Source: Herbaspirillum sp. (lineage in GTDB: Bacteria > Pseudomonadota > Gammaproteobacteria > Burkholderiales > Burkholderiaceae_D). From it: a DNA stretch of 64,000 nt. How positions within the stretch are numbered: the stretch's first letter is position 1; every line of letters starts with the position of its first letter. Below, piece by piece: positions 48,965 through 57,268 of this stretch. The stretch is from positions 23,702-87,701 of the forward strand of contig JAQGLY010000016.1 of the NCBI GenBank assembly GCA_028292625.1, in the 5' to 3' direction. The position numbers were made by a program, and so were the translations under genes. The notes under the pieces were generated by a model. It was not told the DNA's origin and made no database searches. It saw nothing but the letters and a program-made list of their open reading frames with translations.

Positions 48965-50485
48965 CTACGGCCGGCGCGCACTCCGGACCAACGCATTGTC
49001 CCGTCCCTTTTGCGCCGCATTGACGGTCACCACCCGGTTGCGTCCCAGCTGCTTGGCCTGATACAGCGCCAAATCGGCCATGTGCACCAGCGCCTGCATG
49101 GACTCGTTTTTTCCCGGGACGCGCACCGCGACGCCGATACTGATCGTGACCACATTGAACGGCGACACCGCATGCGGCAAGGCCAGCGCCTCCAGCGACC
49201 GGCAAATGGTTTCGGCCAAATCCAGCGCATTGGCATGATCGGTCATCGGAACGATCACCGCGAATTCCTCGCCACCGTAACGCGCTACGAAATCGTCCGT
49301 GCGCCGCACATTGAGCGACAAAATACGCGCGACGGCGCGCAGGCAGTCATCGCCGGCCTGATGGCCGTATCGATCGTTATATTGTTTGAACAGGTCCACG
49401 TCGAGCATCATCAGCGCGATCGGCAGTCCGCTGCGCATGGCGTGGCTCCATTCGCTGTCGAGCACCTGGTCGAAGTGGCGGCGATTGGCGATGCCGGTCA
49501 AGCCGTCGGTGGCGCTCAACGCCGCCAGCTTGCTATTGGACGTTTCCAGCTCGCGCGTGCGCTGGCGCACCCTGGCTTCCAGTTCGCGCTCGCGCACGAT
49601 CAGCTCGTTGAGCAGCACGGCAAACCCCATCCCGACAATGCATAGCGTCAGAATAAATTCCTGGGCGCGCACAGTCTCCAGATACACCGGCGCTTCGCCG
49701 AACGGCCGGCGGCCGAAAACCAGCATCATTGAGGTCACCAGGGAAATCAGCGCCACCGTCAGCGTGGTCCAGCGTATGCCGAAACGGAAAGCGATGAACA
49801 GCACCAGCGGCAACAACAAGGTCGGCGTGACCGACACCCCGTGGATCTCCCCGCTATGCGCCGAAAAAATCACGCCGGCCAGCGCCGCGGTAAGCAACAT
49901 CAGCATACCGTCGGTCCGGCGCACGCGGAAAGGTTCGGCCTGGGGCTGTGTAAACGCCAGCAGCAAAGGCGTATAGATCAGCAAACCCAGGCCATCGGCG
50001 AACCACCATACGCGCGTCAGCGTGAAATAAGACGTCGCGGTCGGGGTCATGGCCTGGATCACGGCGGCTCCCAGCAGACCTGCAATCAGCGCGCCGACCA
50101 CCGGCCCGGCAATCACGAACTTGCGCAAATCCCGCATGCGTTTCAGATCCGGCGAGGCCCCGATCCGGCGCATCAGCAGATAAGTGGCGCCTACCTCGAT
50201 CAGATTGACGATGCTCATCAGCACCGCCTGACTCCAGGAAAACACCGGCAGTTTGGCGATGACATCCGAACTGAAAGCCAGCGCCGCCAGCGCCCAGCCG
50301 CGCCGCCCGCGAAAGCGCAGCAACGCCGCCAGCAGGACAGCATTGGGCAGCCAGATGACCACCCCGTTTTCGGGAGGGATAACGGCGCACAGGAAGGTCA
50401 GCTTGACGCTGATGAAATGGAACACGGGCAGCAGTATGTAGACAAACCGGCCCGGCCGTTCCCAGAATTGCTCGTATTTGTTCAT
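48965..50485 (-). CDS. MASE1-GGDEF diguanylate cyclase
   Basis: The 506-residue protein has an N-terminal MASE1-type membrane sensor (about 8 helices, residues 12-293), a coiled coil (about 298-318), and a GGDEF domain with the active signature GGEEF at 404-408, preceded by an inhibitory RxxD site (R395-D398). It should make c-di-GMP and be product-inhibited. The ligand sensed by MASE1 is unknown. Confidence 0.92.
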   Translation of the reverse strand: MNKYEQFWERPGRFVYILLPVFHFISVKLTFLCAVIPPENGVVIWLPNAVLLAALLRFRGRRGWALAALAFSSDVIAKLPVFSWSQAVLMSIVNLIEVGATYLLMRRIGASPDLKRMRDLRKFVIAGPVVGALIAGLLGAAVIQAMTPTATSYFTLTRVWWFADGLGLLIYTPLLLAFTQPQAEPFRVRRTDGMLMLLTAALAGVIFSAHSGEIHGVSVTPTLLLPLVLFIAFRFGIRWTTLTVALISLVTSMMLVFGRRPFGEAPVYLETVRAQEFILTLCIVGMGFAVLLNELIVRERELEARVRQRTRELETSNSKLAALSATDGLTGIANRRHFDQVLDSEWSHAMRSGLPIALMMLDVDLFKQYNDRYGHQAGDDCLRAVARILSLNVRRTDDFVARYGGEEFAVIVPMTDHANALDLAETICRSLEALALPHAVSPFNVVTISIGVAVRVPGKNESMQALVHMADLALYQAKQLGRNRVVTVNAAQKGRDNALVRSARRP

Positions 50486-50956
50486 GGCGCCGCGGGCCCC
50501 CCCAAGGGTCGTCGCTGTGCGCTTGGTTCTGCGATTTTCATGGCTTAATTATTGGAATAACGTTATGGCGCACAAAAACCACCGCATGATGCGCGATGCG
50601 TGGTTTCATCTAATGCTTTTGAACTCGAAATCCGCTTTTGGATTGTATCGTATTGGCTTAGTTGCACCACAACTGATTGTAAAGATTGGCGCTGTGGAGG
50701 CCCAACTACGGCCCTCTTTTCACGCCTGAGGAAGTTGGAGCGGGAAAAAACGTTTCAAGACGGCAATACGGCTGAGTAGCCGATTTACACCGCTTACTCG
50801 GGTTTACGCCGGCGCGGCGGGACCCGCGGATGACGGGAAACGGCCCCGCAAGCGGCCCCGGATGCGTTTTTGAATAATCGCTTAATATACGCGGCGCAAA
50901 TACAGGAAATGATGGCCCGCATGGCCATTGCGCTTAATATTCAAGGGGAAATCCAA
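50486..50956. other. Intergenic region upstream of a chemoreceptor
   Basis: About 470 bp with no convincing gene. The sequence CGCTTAATAT occurs twice, at 50879-50888 and 50931-50940, 52 bp apart, near the chemoreceptor start. GGCCCCG also repeats nearby. The promoters of the MASE1-GGDEF gene (minus) and the chemoreceptor (plus) must lie here. Confidence 0.45.
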
Positions 50957-52648
50957 ATGAACAACCACAAACGCCGTGCCACGGTCAGCGTCGCCGCGCG
51001 GCTGGGCATCAGTTTTGCCATCGTGCTCGCGATGATGCTGGCGCTGACCGTACTCAGCACCATGAAGGTCAATGCGATCGAGGGCAGTCTCACCACGATC
51101 AGCGACAACAATAATGTCAAGGAGCGTTACGCGATCAATTTCCGCGGCAGCGTGCATGACCGGGCGATTGCGATGCGCGATTTGACGCTGGTGGGCGACA
51201 ACGAGCTCAAGGACATCCTGGCCCTGATCGGCAAGCTGGACAGCGATTACCAGCAATCGGCGCAGCCGCTGGACAGGATTTTCAGCAATGAACCGCCAAA
51301 AATGCAGCGCGCCGAAGAACGCGCCGATCTGCAACAGATCAAGGCCATCGAAACGCGCACCATGCCGCTGGTCAAGAAACTGATCGAACTGCGCAGTTCC
51401 GGCAATATTGATGACGCCCGGCAAGTGTTGCTGCAACAGGTGAAACCGGCGTTCACCGACTGGCTGGCCGCGATCAATAAAATGATTGATCTGGAAGACA
51501 GTCTGAGCCAGACCGAATCGGCGCAAGCGCGCAGTGTGGCGCATCAATTCCCCGCGCTGATGCTGAGCCTGTTGCTGGCGGCGCTAGCGGCCGGGATCGT
51601 GCTGGCGGTGCGCATCACGCGTTACATCGGCAGCACGCTGGGCGCGGAACCGACCGAAGTCAAGGAGCTGGCATTGGCGGTCGATCGTGGCGAGCTGTTT
51701 CATGACATCGGTTTACGCAAGGGCGACGGGGTGGGAACCCGCAACAGCATCATGGCGGTACTGGTCAAAATGAGCAGCAATTTGCATGGCACTGTCACCG
51801 AGGTGCGCAACGCCGCCCACGACGTGGCCCAGATCAGCGCCCAGATCGCCGAAGGCAATCGCCATCTGTCCGGCCGCACCGAAGAACAGGCCAGTTCGCT
51901 GGAAGAAACCGCGTCGGCGATGGAGCAATTGACCTCTACAGTGAAACAAAACGACGACAACGCCAAGCAAGCCAACCGCCTGGCGCTGAACGCATCTGAA
52001 ATCGCGGTGCGCGGCGGCGCCATCGTCGACGAGGTGGTGCAGACCATGAGCTCGATCAGCGCAGCGTCGCGCAAGATTGTCGACATCATCGGCGTGATCG
52101 ACAGTATCGCGTTTCAAACCAATATTTTGGCGCTGAACGCGGCGGTGGAAGCCGCGCGCGCCGGCGAACAAGGCCGCGGCTTCGCGGTGGTGGCGGCCGA
52201 AGTCCGCAATCTGGCGCAACGCAGCTCGGCCGCGGCGCGCGAGGTCAAGCAGCTGATCGACGATTCAGTCGAAAAGGTCGAGACCGGCACCAGGCTGGTG
52301 GAGCAGGCCGGCAGCACGATGGAGCAGGTCGTCGGCAGCGTGAAAAGCGTGACCGACGTGGTCGGCGAGATTTCCGCCGCCAGCCATGAACAAAGCCTGG
52401 GCATCGACGAAGTGCATCGGGCGATCACGCTGATGGACGAAGTGACGCAGCAGAATGCGGCGTTGGTCGAACAGGCCAGCGCGTCGGTGGAAATTCTGCA
52501 GGATCAGGCCAGCAAATTGAATCATGCGGTCGGGGTATTCCGGCTGGAGCAGACTGAAGCCGGGCAGGGCGGCGCATTGGCCGTAAGGTCAGGCGCACGC
52601 GCCCACATAGCGCAATCGGCAGAGGCGCAAGAGCGGATTTATGCGTGA
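50957..52648 (+). CDS. Methyl-accepting chemotaxis protein
   Basis: The 563-residue receptor has a membrane helix (about 12-33), a four-helix-bundle periplasmic sensor (about 34-200), a second helix (about 203-222), a HAMP-like linker, and the signalling hairpin [31 protein letters not shown]. The start at 50957 follows AAGGGG about 9 bp upstream; an earlier TTG frame lacks a site. Its 3' end overlaps the convergent GDSL esterase gene by 10 bp. Confidence 0.92.
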   Translation: MNNHKRRATVSVAARLGISFAIVLAMMLALTVLSTMKVNAIEGSLTTISDNNNVKERYAINFRGSVHDRAIAMRDLTLVGDNELKDILALIGKLDSDYQQSAQPLDRIFSNEPPKMQRAEERADLQQIKAIETRTMPLVKKLIELRSSGNIDDARQVLLQQVKPAFTDWLAAINKMIDLEDSLSQTESAQARSVAHQFPALMLSLLLAALAAGIVLAVRITRYIGSTLGAEPTEVKELALAVDRGELFHDIGLRKGDGVGTRNSIMAVLVKMSSNLHGTVTEVRNAAHDVAQISAQIAEGNRHLSGRTEEQASSLEETASAMEQLTSTVKQNDDNAKQANRLALNASEIAVRGGAIVDEVVQTMSSISAASRKIVDIIGVIDSIAFQTNILALNAAVEAARAGEQGRGFAVVAAEVRNLAQRSSAAAREVKQLIDDSVEKVETGTRLVEQAGSTMEQVVGSVKSVTDVVGEISAASHEQSLGIDEVHRAITLMDEVTQQNAALVEQASASVEILQDQASKLNHAVGVFRLEQTEAGQGGALAVRSGARAHIAQSAEAQERIYA

Positions 52649-53637
52649 GTTGTAATGGCGTGGCCGATGGAGCGTTTCTTCAGCGCTTCATAGGCTGCCA
52701 GCAGTTGTTTGCGACGGCCGAATCCTATCAAGGCCAAGCCCAATCCGAACATTGCCAAAGAAGAGGGTTCCGGCACCGCTTCCGGTATTACCGGCATTAC
52801 CGCGGCCATGGCGTTTCCCAGGATCACCTGAGCTGCTGCCGTCAAATGGCCATTGTTATCAAAATACACGTAGGAATTCGGATCGCCGCACAAGGTGCCG
52901 CCAGTCCCTTTTAAATTTCCGGTCCAGCATGGGCTTAGCGGCGAGGTATTCGTAAAACCGTAGGGATTGTTGGCCGCGGTCATATCGAGCACTACGGGTC
53001 TCGGATTGAAGTAGAGAATGTCATCTTGAAATTTGACCGCTTGTTGCGGGAGGTCGGCGGCCAGAGCGGCGCTTAACTGCAGCTGGTTGGCGCCGCCTCC
53101 GGACATTCCCATCACCATAAAGTGTTCCGCGCCAAGTCCGCTGAGGTCGCCGATCAAGGTATTGATATTCGTCACCACCGCTTGGACCTGCGCCGCGCTG
53201 CAACCCTTGTAGTTGGCTCCTTGGCAGAGACTCAGATCGTTACTGCCGCCCCAGATGAAATAGAGCGCATTGGGATCGGCGACGGTCTGGCTTTGCTGGA
53301 AGGTCTGAAATTGATCCAGCAGTCCTGTCTGGGCGACCAGCGGGCTGGTGTCGACGTTACCGTAGCCGGTCAAAGCGCCGCCCACCGCGTAATCGATGAG
53401 GCCGGCAGGCGTGTTCAGGCCGAGATCGGCTGCCATCACTTCTATCGATACCGGGCCGTTTGAGTGACGCCCCTCGTAGTAGGGCGCCAGCGGCTTGCCC
53501 TCCAGCGCCAGGCGACGACCGTTGTCGACATTGCTGTCGCCGAAGACGTAAATCGATGAATACGGAGAGGAGGCGGCGGTTGCAAAGGACGAAAGCGTCA
53601 GCAGGCCTGCGAAGGCCAGGAAGCGGGCGGTTGGCAT
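52639..53637 (-). CDS. GDSL/SGNH esterase with PEP-CTERM anchor
   Basis: The 332-residue exported product has a signal peptide (about 1-22), the GDS nucleophile block YVFGDSNVDNG (about 30-40), GGSNDLS with the SGNH asparagine, and a C-terminal DNNGHLTAAA for the histidine. It ends with a PEP-CTERM sorting segment: VPEPSS, a hydrophobic helix and a basic tail. PEP-CTERM proteins are routed by exosortase to the cell surface or matrix. The substrate is probably an ester of a polymer or lipid, but is not known. Confidence 0.88.
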   Translation of the reverse strand: MPTARFLAFAGLLTLSSFATAASSPYSSIYVFGDSNVDNGRRLALEGKPLAPYYEGRHSNGPVSIEVMAADLGLNTPAGLIDYAVGGALTGYGNVDTSPLVAQTGLLDQFQTFQQSQTVADPNALYFIWGGSNDLSLCQGANYKGCSAAQVQAVVTNINTLIGDLSGLGAEHFMVMGMSGGGANQLQLSAALAADLPQQAVKFQDDILYFNPRPVVLDMTAANNPYGFTNTSPLSPCWTGNLKGTGGTLCGDPNSYVYFDNNGHLTAAAQVILGNAMAAVMPVIPEAVPEPSSLAMFGLGLALIGFGRRKQLLAAYEALKKRSIGHAITTHA

Positions 53638-53652
53638 TTGTGACTCCCCCTA

Positions 53653-54450
53653 TTAATTGATGACATTCATCTGTTTGCTGTTTATCGGCGGCTTCTGCGC
53701 AGCGACCGGTTTCGACGGGCTGACCCGGGCCAGATTTTTCACGATAGCGAGCTTTAATGGATCTGCGGAGAATATGTCGGCGCATTCAACTGCGGTTTTG
53801 TTCAGATAGCCTTTCAACAGCAAGGCGTTATTGGCGAGCAGCTGATCTCCTGTTGGCGGATGTAGTGCGTCAGTTTGCGTCAGCGTGCACGCCCCTTCCG
53901 CGATGATTGTTTTAGTCGCCGTATCTATTAGCCGGAAACGGCTGTTATACATGACCCTATAGTGGTCCCAGTCGGTCGCAAAATAGTTATACGACCATCT
54001 CGTTGTTTTCACGTCCACCAGATAATCCGCGCCGGGGTAGCTCGATACCAGGGTATCGACATTGTCGCTGGAAGCGAACACATCCTTTCCCGAAACCAGA
54101 ATCATGCCGCGTTGCGCGACCAGTCTGTCGGCAAGGTCTGCGCTGATCTTCTGCGCCGGGTCTTCAATTTTTCTGGTCTCGACTATGTGATTGCCTTCGG
54201 CCTTGGACACCAACGCACCTATCAGGCCCAGGGTGGCTTTGGCAGCCGTCATCGCATAGAAATCCGTGGGTTGATATTTTGTCAGGGCGATTTTCTTCCC
54301 CGTCAGTTGTGTCGCAATATCTTGCGGAAGCTCAACTTTATCGATTGTCGTGCATGCCGGAAGCAAAACCGCGATGGAGACGGCGGCGAAGATTTTTTGT
54401 AAGGTCGCAAGCGTATTGAGCCGGCGATAATGGCGCATATTGTTTTGCAT
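53653..54450 (-). CDS. Unrecognised lipoprotein next to the PEP-CTERM esterase
   Basis: The 265-residue product has a signal peptide ending in the lipobox LLPAC (about residues 29-33) followed by TT, so it should be lipidated. No known domain is visible. The body contains a SADLADRLVAQRGMILVSGKDVF segment and SNVDTLVSSYPGADYLVDVKTTRW, suggesting an outer-membrane or periplasmic assembly protein. It shares orientation with the GDSL gene, ending 15 bp before it, so they may be co-transcribed. Confidence 0.7.
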   Translation of the reverse strand: MQNNMRHYRRLNTLATLQKIFAAVSIAVLLPACTTIDKVELPQDIATQLTGKKIALTKYQPTDFYAMTAAKATLGLIGALVSKAEGNHIVETRKIEDPAQKISADLADRLVAQRGMILVSGKDVFASSDNVDTLVSSYPGADYLVDVKTTRWSYNYFATDWDHYRVMYNSRFRLIDTATKTIIAEGACTLTQTDALHPPTGDQLLANNALLLKGYLNKTAVECADIFSADPLKLAIVKNLARVSPSKPVAAQKPPINSKQMNVIN

Positions 54451-54865
54451 GGCTTATGATTTTTCTAATGACGATGCTGCCGATTGCTCGTTTATGCGGC
54501 GTTTCGTTTTTATATGAAGTCGCCGGCGTTTTACTTATCGTTTTGATAACCCCTGTTGATCGCAAGAATACGTTAAGAACGATAAAGTCGTCCATCGATA
54601 TGCTTACAAAGCGGGGGCATTTTATGTAAATAAAAGTAAAGAATATTCGAATGCTCAGGTCATTTATTCTTATTTGAACCGGCCCAGCCTGGGAAATTAA
54701 TCCAGTATCTCGTTGATTTCCGTTGGCCGGTATGCGTCAATAAACCCGACGGCACCAGGTCAGCCAAGTCGCGCGTGGCCGATGCCTTCGCCGGGGCGAT
54801 TGCAACTTTACGCCTCAAAAACCGATGTGTATTGTGGTTTTTTACGGCTCAATCGGCGTTTCGAT
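54451..54865. other. AT-rich intergenic region
   Basis: About 415 bp with no credible gene. It is AT-rich by eye and holds the lipoprotein promoter (minus). It also lies beyond the 3' end of the shortened monooxygenase gene. No terminator hairpin with a T run was seen. Confidence 0.45.
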
Positions 54866-55681
54866 TCAGGACGTAAGTCGGCGCTTGCGCCCGATCTCGT
54901 CCGCAACCGACTGTGCCTGAATGCCGATCGTTCGCAACAGGCCACCCGGCGCCCGGATGTCGAAGCCGACGAAATACACTCCTTCCAGCGCGCCGCGGCC
55001 GATGACATCGGTCGGCATGCCGTTGGCGTCCACAGTCAGCTGTGTCGGCCGTCCCAATACGTCGCGGTAAACGATGTTCAACGGCGAGCGTACCGAGAGA
55101 TGGGCCTGCGCGCCATGCTCGGCCAAGTCCAGTGCGATCTCGGCGCCGGTATTACCCATGCCCACCACCAGCACACGCTGACCGCTGAACGGCAGGGCGT
55201 TGCGGTATGCGCAGCTGTGCATGATGTGTCCGGTGAACTGCGCCTGATTCGCAAAGGCCGGCATAATGGGCACGCTGTTCGCGCCGGTGGCGACGACCAC
55301 TGCACCAGAGACATAACAGCGCCCGGTCTGCGTGACGGTCTGCCAACCACCCGCTGCGGGCGTGACGGCCACGACCTGCTGGCCTGGATCCGGCGTAATC
55401 TTGTAGCGTTCGGCATAGGCGACCATATAATCCACCATTGCCTGGCGCGGCACATAACGTGGATAGTCTTTCGGAAACGGCATGCCCGGCAATGCGGAAT
55501 GCGACTTCACTGTGTGCAGATGCAGACGCTCGTAGTGGTTGCGCCAGGAGGAAGCCAGATGCTCAGCCTGGTCGATCACCCTTGGCCACAGGCCGAGCTG
55601 CACCAGACATCCGGCCGCGGCCAAGCCGGCCGGACCGGCGCCGATTACGAGGATGTCACTGTTAACTGGAGAACACGTCAT
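54866..55681 (-). CDS. Flavin-containing monooxygenase-like protein with an internal deletion
   Basis: The 271-residue product (from the ATG at 55681) has an N-terminal FAD motif VIGAGPAGLAAAG and the NADP-binding GMGNTGAEIALDLAEHG, then NIVYRDVLGRPTQL. In full-length relatives (about 350-400 residues) a middle segment of roughly 100 residues follows this point. Here the sequence passes directly to VDANGMPT and the C-terminal VYFVGFDIRAPGGLLRTI. The frame is open, so this is an in-frame internal loss and activity is doubtful. The ATG shares CATG with the divergent VOC gene. Confidence 0.75.
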   Translation of the reverse strand: MTCSPVNSDILVIGAGPAGLAAAGCLVQLGLWPRVIDQAEHLASSWRNHYERLHLHTVKSHSALPGMPFPKDYPRYVPRQAMVDYMVAYAERYKITPDPGQQVVAVTPAAGGWQTVTQTGRCYVSGAVVVATGANSVPIMPAFANQAQFTGHIMHSCAYRNALPFSGQRVLVVGMGNTGAEIALDLAEHGAQAHLSVRSPLNIVYRDVLGRPTQLTVDANGMPTDVIGRGALEGVYFVGFDIRAPGGLLRTIGIQAQSVADEIGRKRRLTS

Positions 55682-56108
55682 GAAGCCTAGAATCTCACTG
55701 ATCACCCTTGGTGTCGATAACCTTGAGCGGTCGTTGCGCTTCTATCGCGACGGCCTCGGTTTTGAAACGCCAGGTATTGTCGGGCAGGAGTTCGAGCATG
55801 GCGCCGTTGTATTTTTCAACTTGCAGTCCGGGCTGAAGCTGGCGCTGTTTCCTCGCAAGGCCATTGCCCATGACTCGGGGCTGCCCTTACAACCTGCAAG
55901 CGCCACCGAGTTCACGCTGGGACACAACGTTCTATCGGAAGCAGAAGTGGACGCCGTTATGGAGCAGGCCATCCAGGCGGGAGGAGCCATCGTAAAGCGC
56001 GCCGGCAAGACATTCTGGGGAGGCTACGCTGGATATTTTCAGGATCCAGACGGACATCTCTGGGAAGTCGCCTACAATCCGCAGATATTGCCCGAGGACG
56101 ACGCATGA
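55680..56108 (+). CDS. VOC-family (glyoxalase/dioxygenase fold) protein
   Basis: The 142-residue product has the vicinal-oxygen-chelate fold: LGVDNLERSLRFYRDGLGFETP, then an alpha/beta repeat ending DPDGHLWEVAYNP. A TGGAG ribosome site lies about 8 bp before the ATG at 55680. Its ATG overlaps the opposite-strand monooxygenase ATG through CATG. Specific metal ligands and substrate cannot be named. Confidence 0.82.
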   Translation: MKPRISLITLGVDNLERSLRFYRDGLGFETPGIVGQEFEHGAVVFFNLQSGLKLALFPRKAIAHDSGLPLQPASATEFTLGHNVLSEAEVDAVMEQAIQAGGAIVKRAGKTFWGGYAGYFQDPDGHLWEVAYNPQILPEDDA

Positions 56109-56116
56109 CAATTCAT

Positions 56117-56146
56117 TTAAGCCGAGCGGCTTTGCGGTCGGCTTAA
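56117..56146. terminator. Bidirectional hairpin terminator candidate
   Basis: TTAAGCCGA and TCGGCTTAA (9 bp) enclose a 12-nt loop and are followed by TTTC. It separates the VOC gene (plus) from the GntR gene (minus). Confidence 0.6.
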
Positions 56147-56224
56147 TTTCGTGTCGGACGCCACCCATAGTGAAAAGAACGCCATTGATTTCGATCTCTA
56201 TTTGAAATTATTTTGGCATTCTAT

Positions 56225-56923
56225 TTAAGCGACGCAGAGCGCATCCAAGGTCCGCCGCGTGTATTGGTCCACATAATCGATCAGATTATCCGAAGCTTTC
56301 TTCGCAGAGATTTCGTCGGCAGAGGCAATTGCCTCCGCCATTTTTGCGTGGAACTCGCAAACTTTTTTCAGATCGCCGAATCGACGGAAATAGAGAAACC
56401 AAAACCGTCTGGTCTGCGCCTGAATCGCAGACATGGCAAATAATGCGTACTTGTTGTTCGCCGTTTCTGCTATTCGCGCATTGAATTCGCGATCGGTCGG
56501 AATGAATAACTCGGCATCTCCGGTCTCGCCGGCTTCGCGAAAACGAACTGCCAGCGTGCGAAATATCTCACATTCTTCCGCGCTGACAAGACGCGCAGCT
56601 CGCCCTGCGAGCAATTTTTCCAGTTCCCTGCGCACTTCAATCAAACGGAACTGATCCGTAATATCGATGGCCGCAATGAGTATGCCTGCGCGCGGAACGA
56701 TCGTCACCATTCCCTCCGAAGCAAGGCGCTGCAAGGCCTCGCGAATCGGGGTACGCCCCAACCCAATCATATCGCTCAGGGCTTTTTCTGAAAATTTCGC
56801 CCCGGGTTCGAGTACACCCTTAACGATCATCTCCTCAATCATCTGATAAGCCTGCAATGCTTGCGGCGCCTGCCTGGAATTGCCTGCCCCCATGGTTTTG
56901 TTATTTACCTTCAAATTTGCCAT
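56225..56923 (-). CDS. GntR-family (FadR subgroup) regulator
   Basis: The 232-residue protein has an N-terminal winged helix-turn-helix (EKALSDMIGLGRTPIREALQRLASEGMV, about residues 46-73) and a helical FCD effector-binding domain (about 90-225). In this subgroup, organic acids are usual effectors. It lies head-to-head with the transporter gene at 57269, so it probably controls transporter and esterase expression. No clear operator was found by eye. Confidence 0.88.
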   Translation of the reverse strand: MANLKVNNKTMGAGNSRQAPQALQAYQMIEEMIVKGVLEPGAKFSEKALSDMIGLGRTPIREALQRLASEGMVTIVPRAGILIAAIDITDQFRLIEVRRELEKLLAGRAARLVSAEECEIFRTLAVRFREAGETGDAELFIPTDREFNARIAETANNKYALFAMSAIQAQTRRFWFLYFRRFGDLKKVCEFHAKMAEAIASADEISAKKASDNLIDYVDQYTRRTLDALCVA

Positions 56924-57268
56924 CCCATCATTAAAATCGAACCGACGAATTATTCAATACAAAAACGCCCGCGAAAGCGATCGATCATTATCGGCGAACG
57001 AGCAGCCGGCCGCATGCGCCCACTGATATCCATACGATGCCGCAATAAAAATACCCATAAGAACGAAGCCCCAATGTTGATTCACCATCATTGATCACGA
57101 TCGCAGACCAAAACCGTGCGCTTTTATCGATGCGCACCACTTCGGGGCTTGAAGCAGCTTAAGCAGCCGGGGAATCAACATTTATGGATAAGGAACAGGC
57201 GATTCGAGTTGATATGTTACTGGCATATCAATTGCTTTACTGCTTATTTTTCCCATAAGCGAATAATT
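56924..57268. other. Divergent promoter region between GntR and transporter genes
   Basis: About 345 bp with no credible gene. It should hold both promoters and a GntR operator. TGATCA and ATCGATCA-type short palindromes are present but not distinctive. The ribosome site of the transporter gene is weak. Confidence 0.45.

Noticed and set aside
54713..55690. 325-codon plus-strand frame over the shortened monooxygenase
   Set aside because: It has antisense-type composition and no motif; the minus strand carries clear FAD and NADP motifs.
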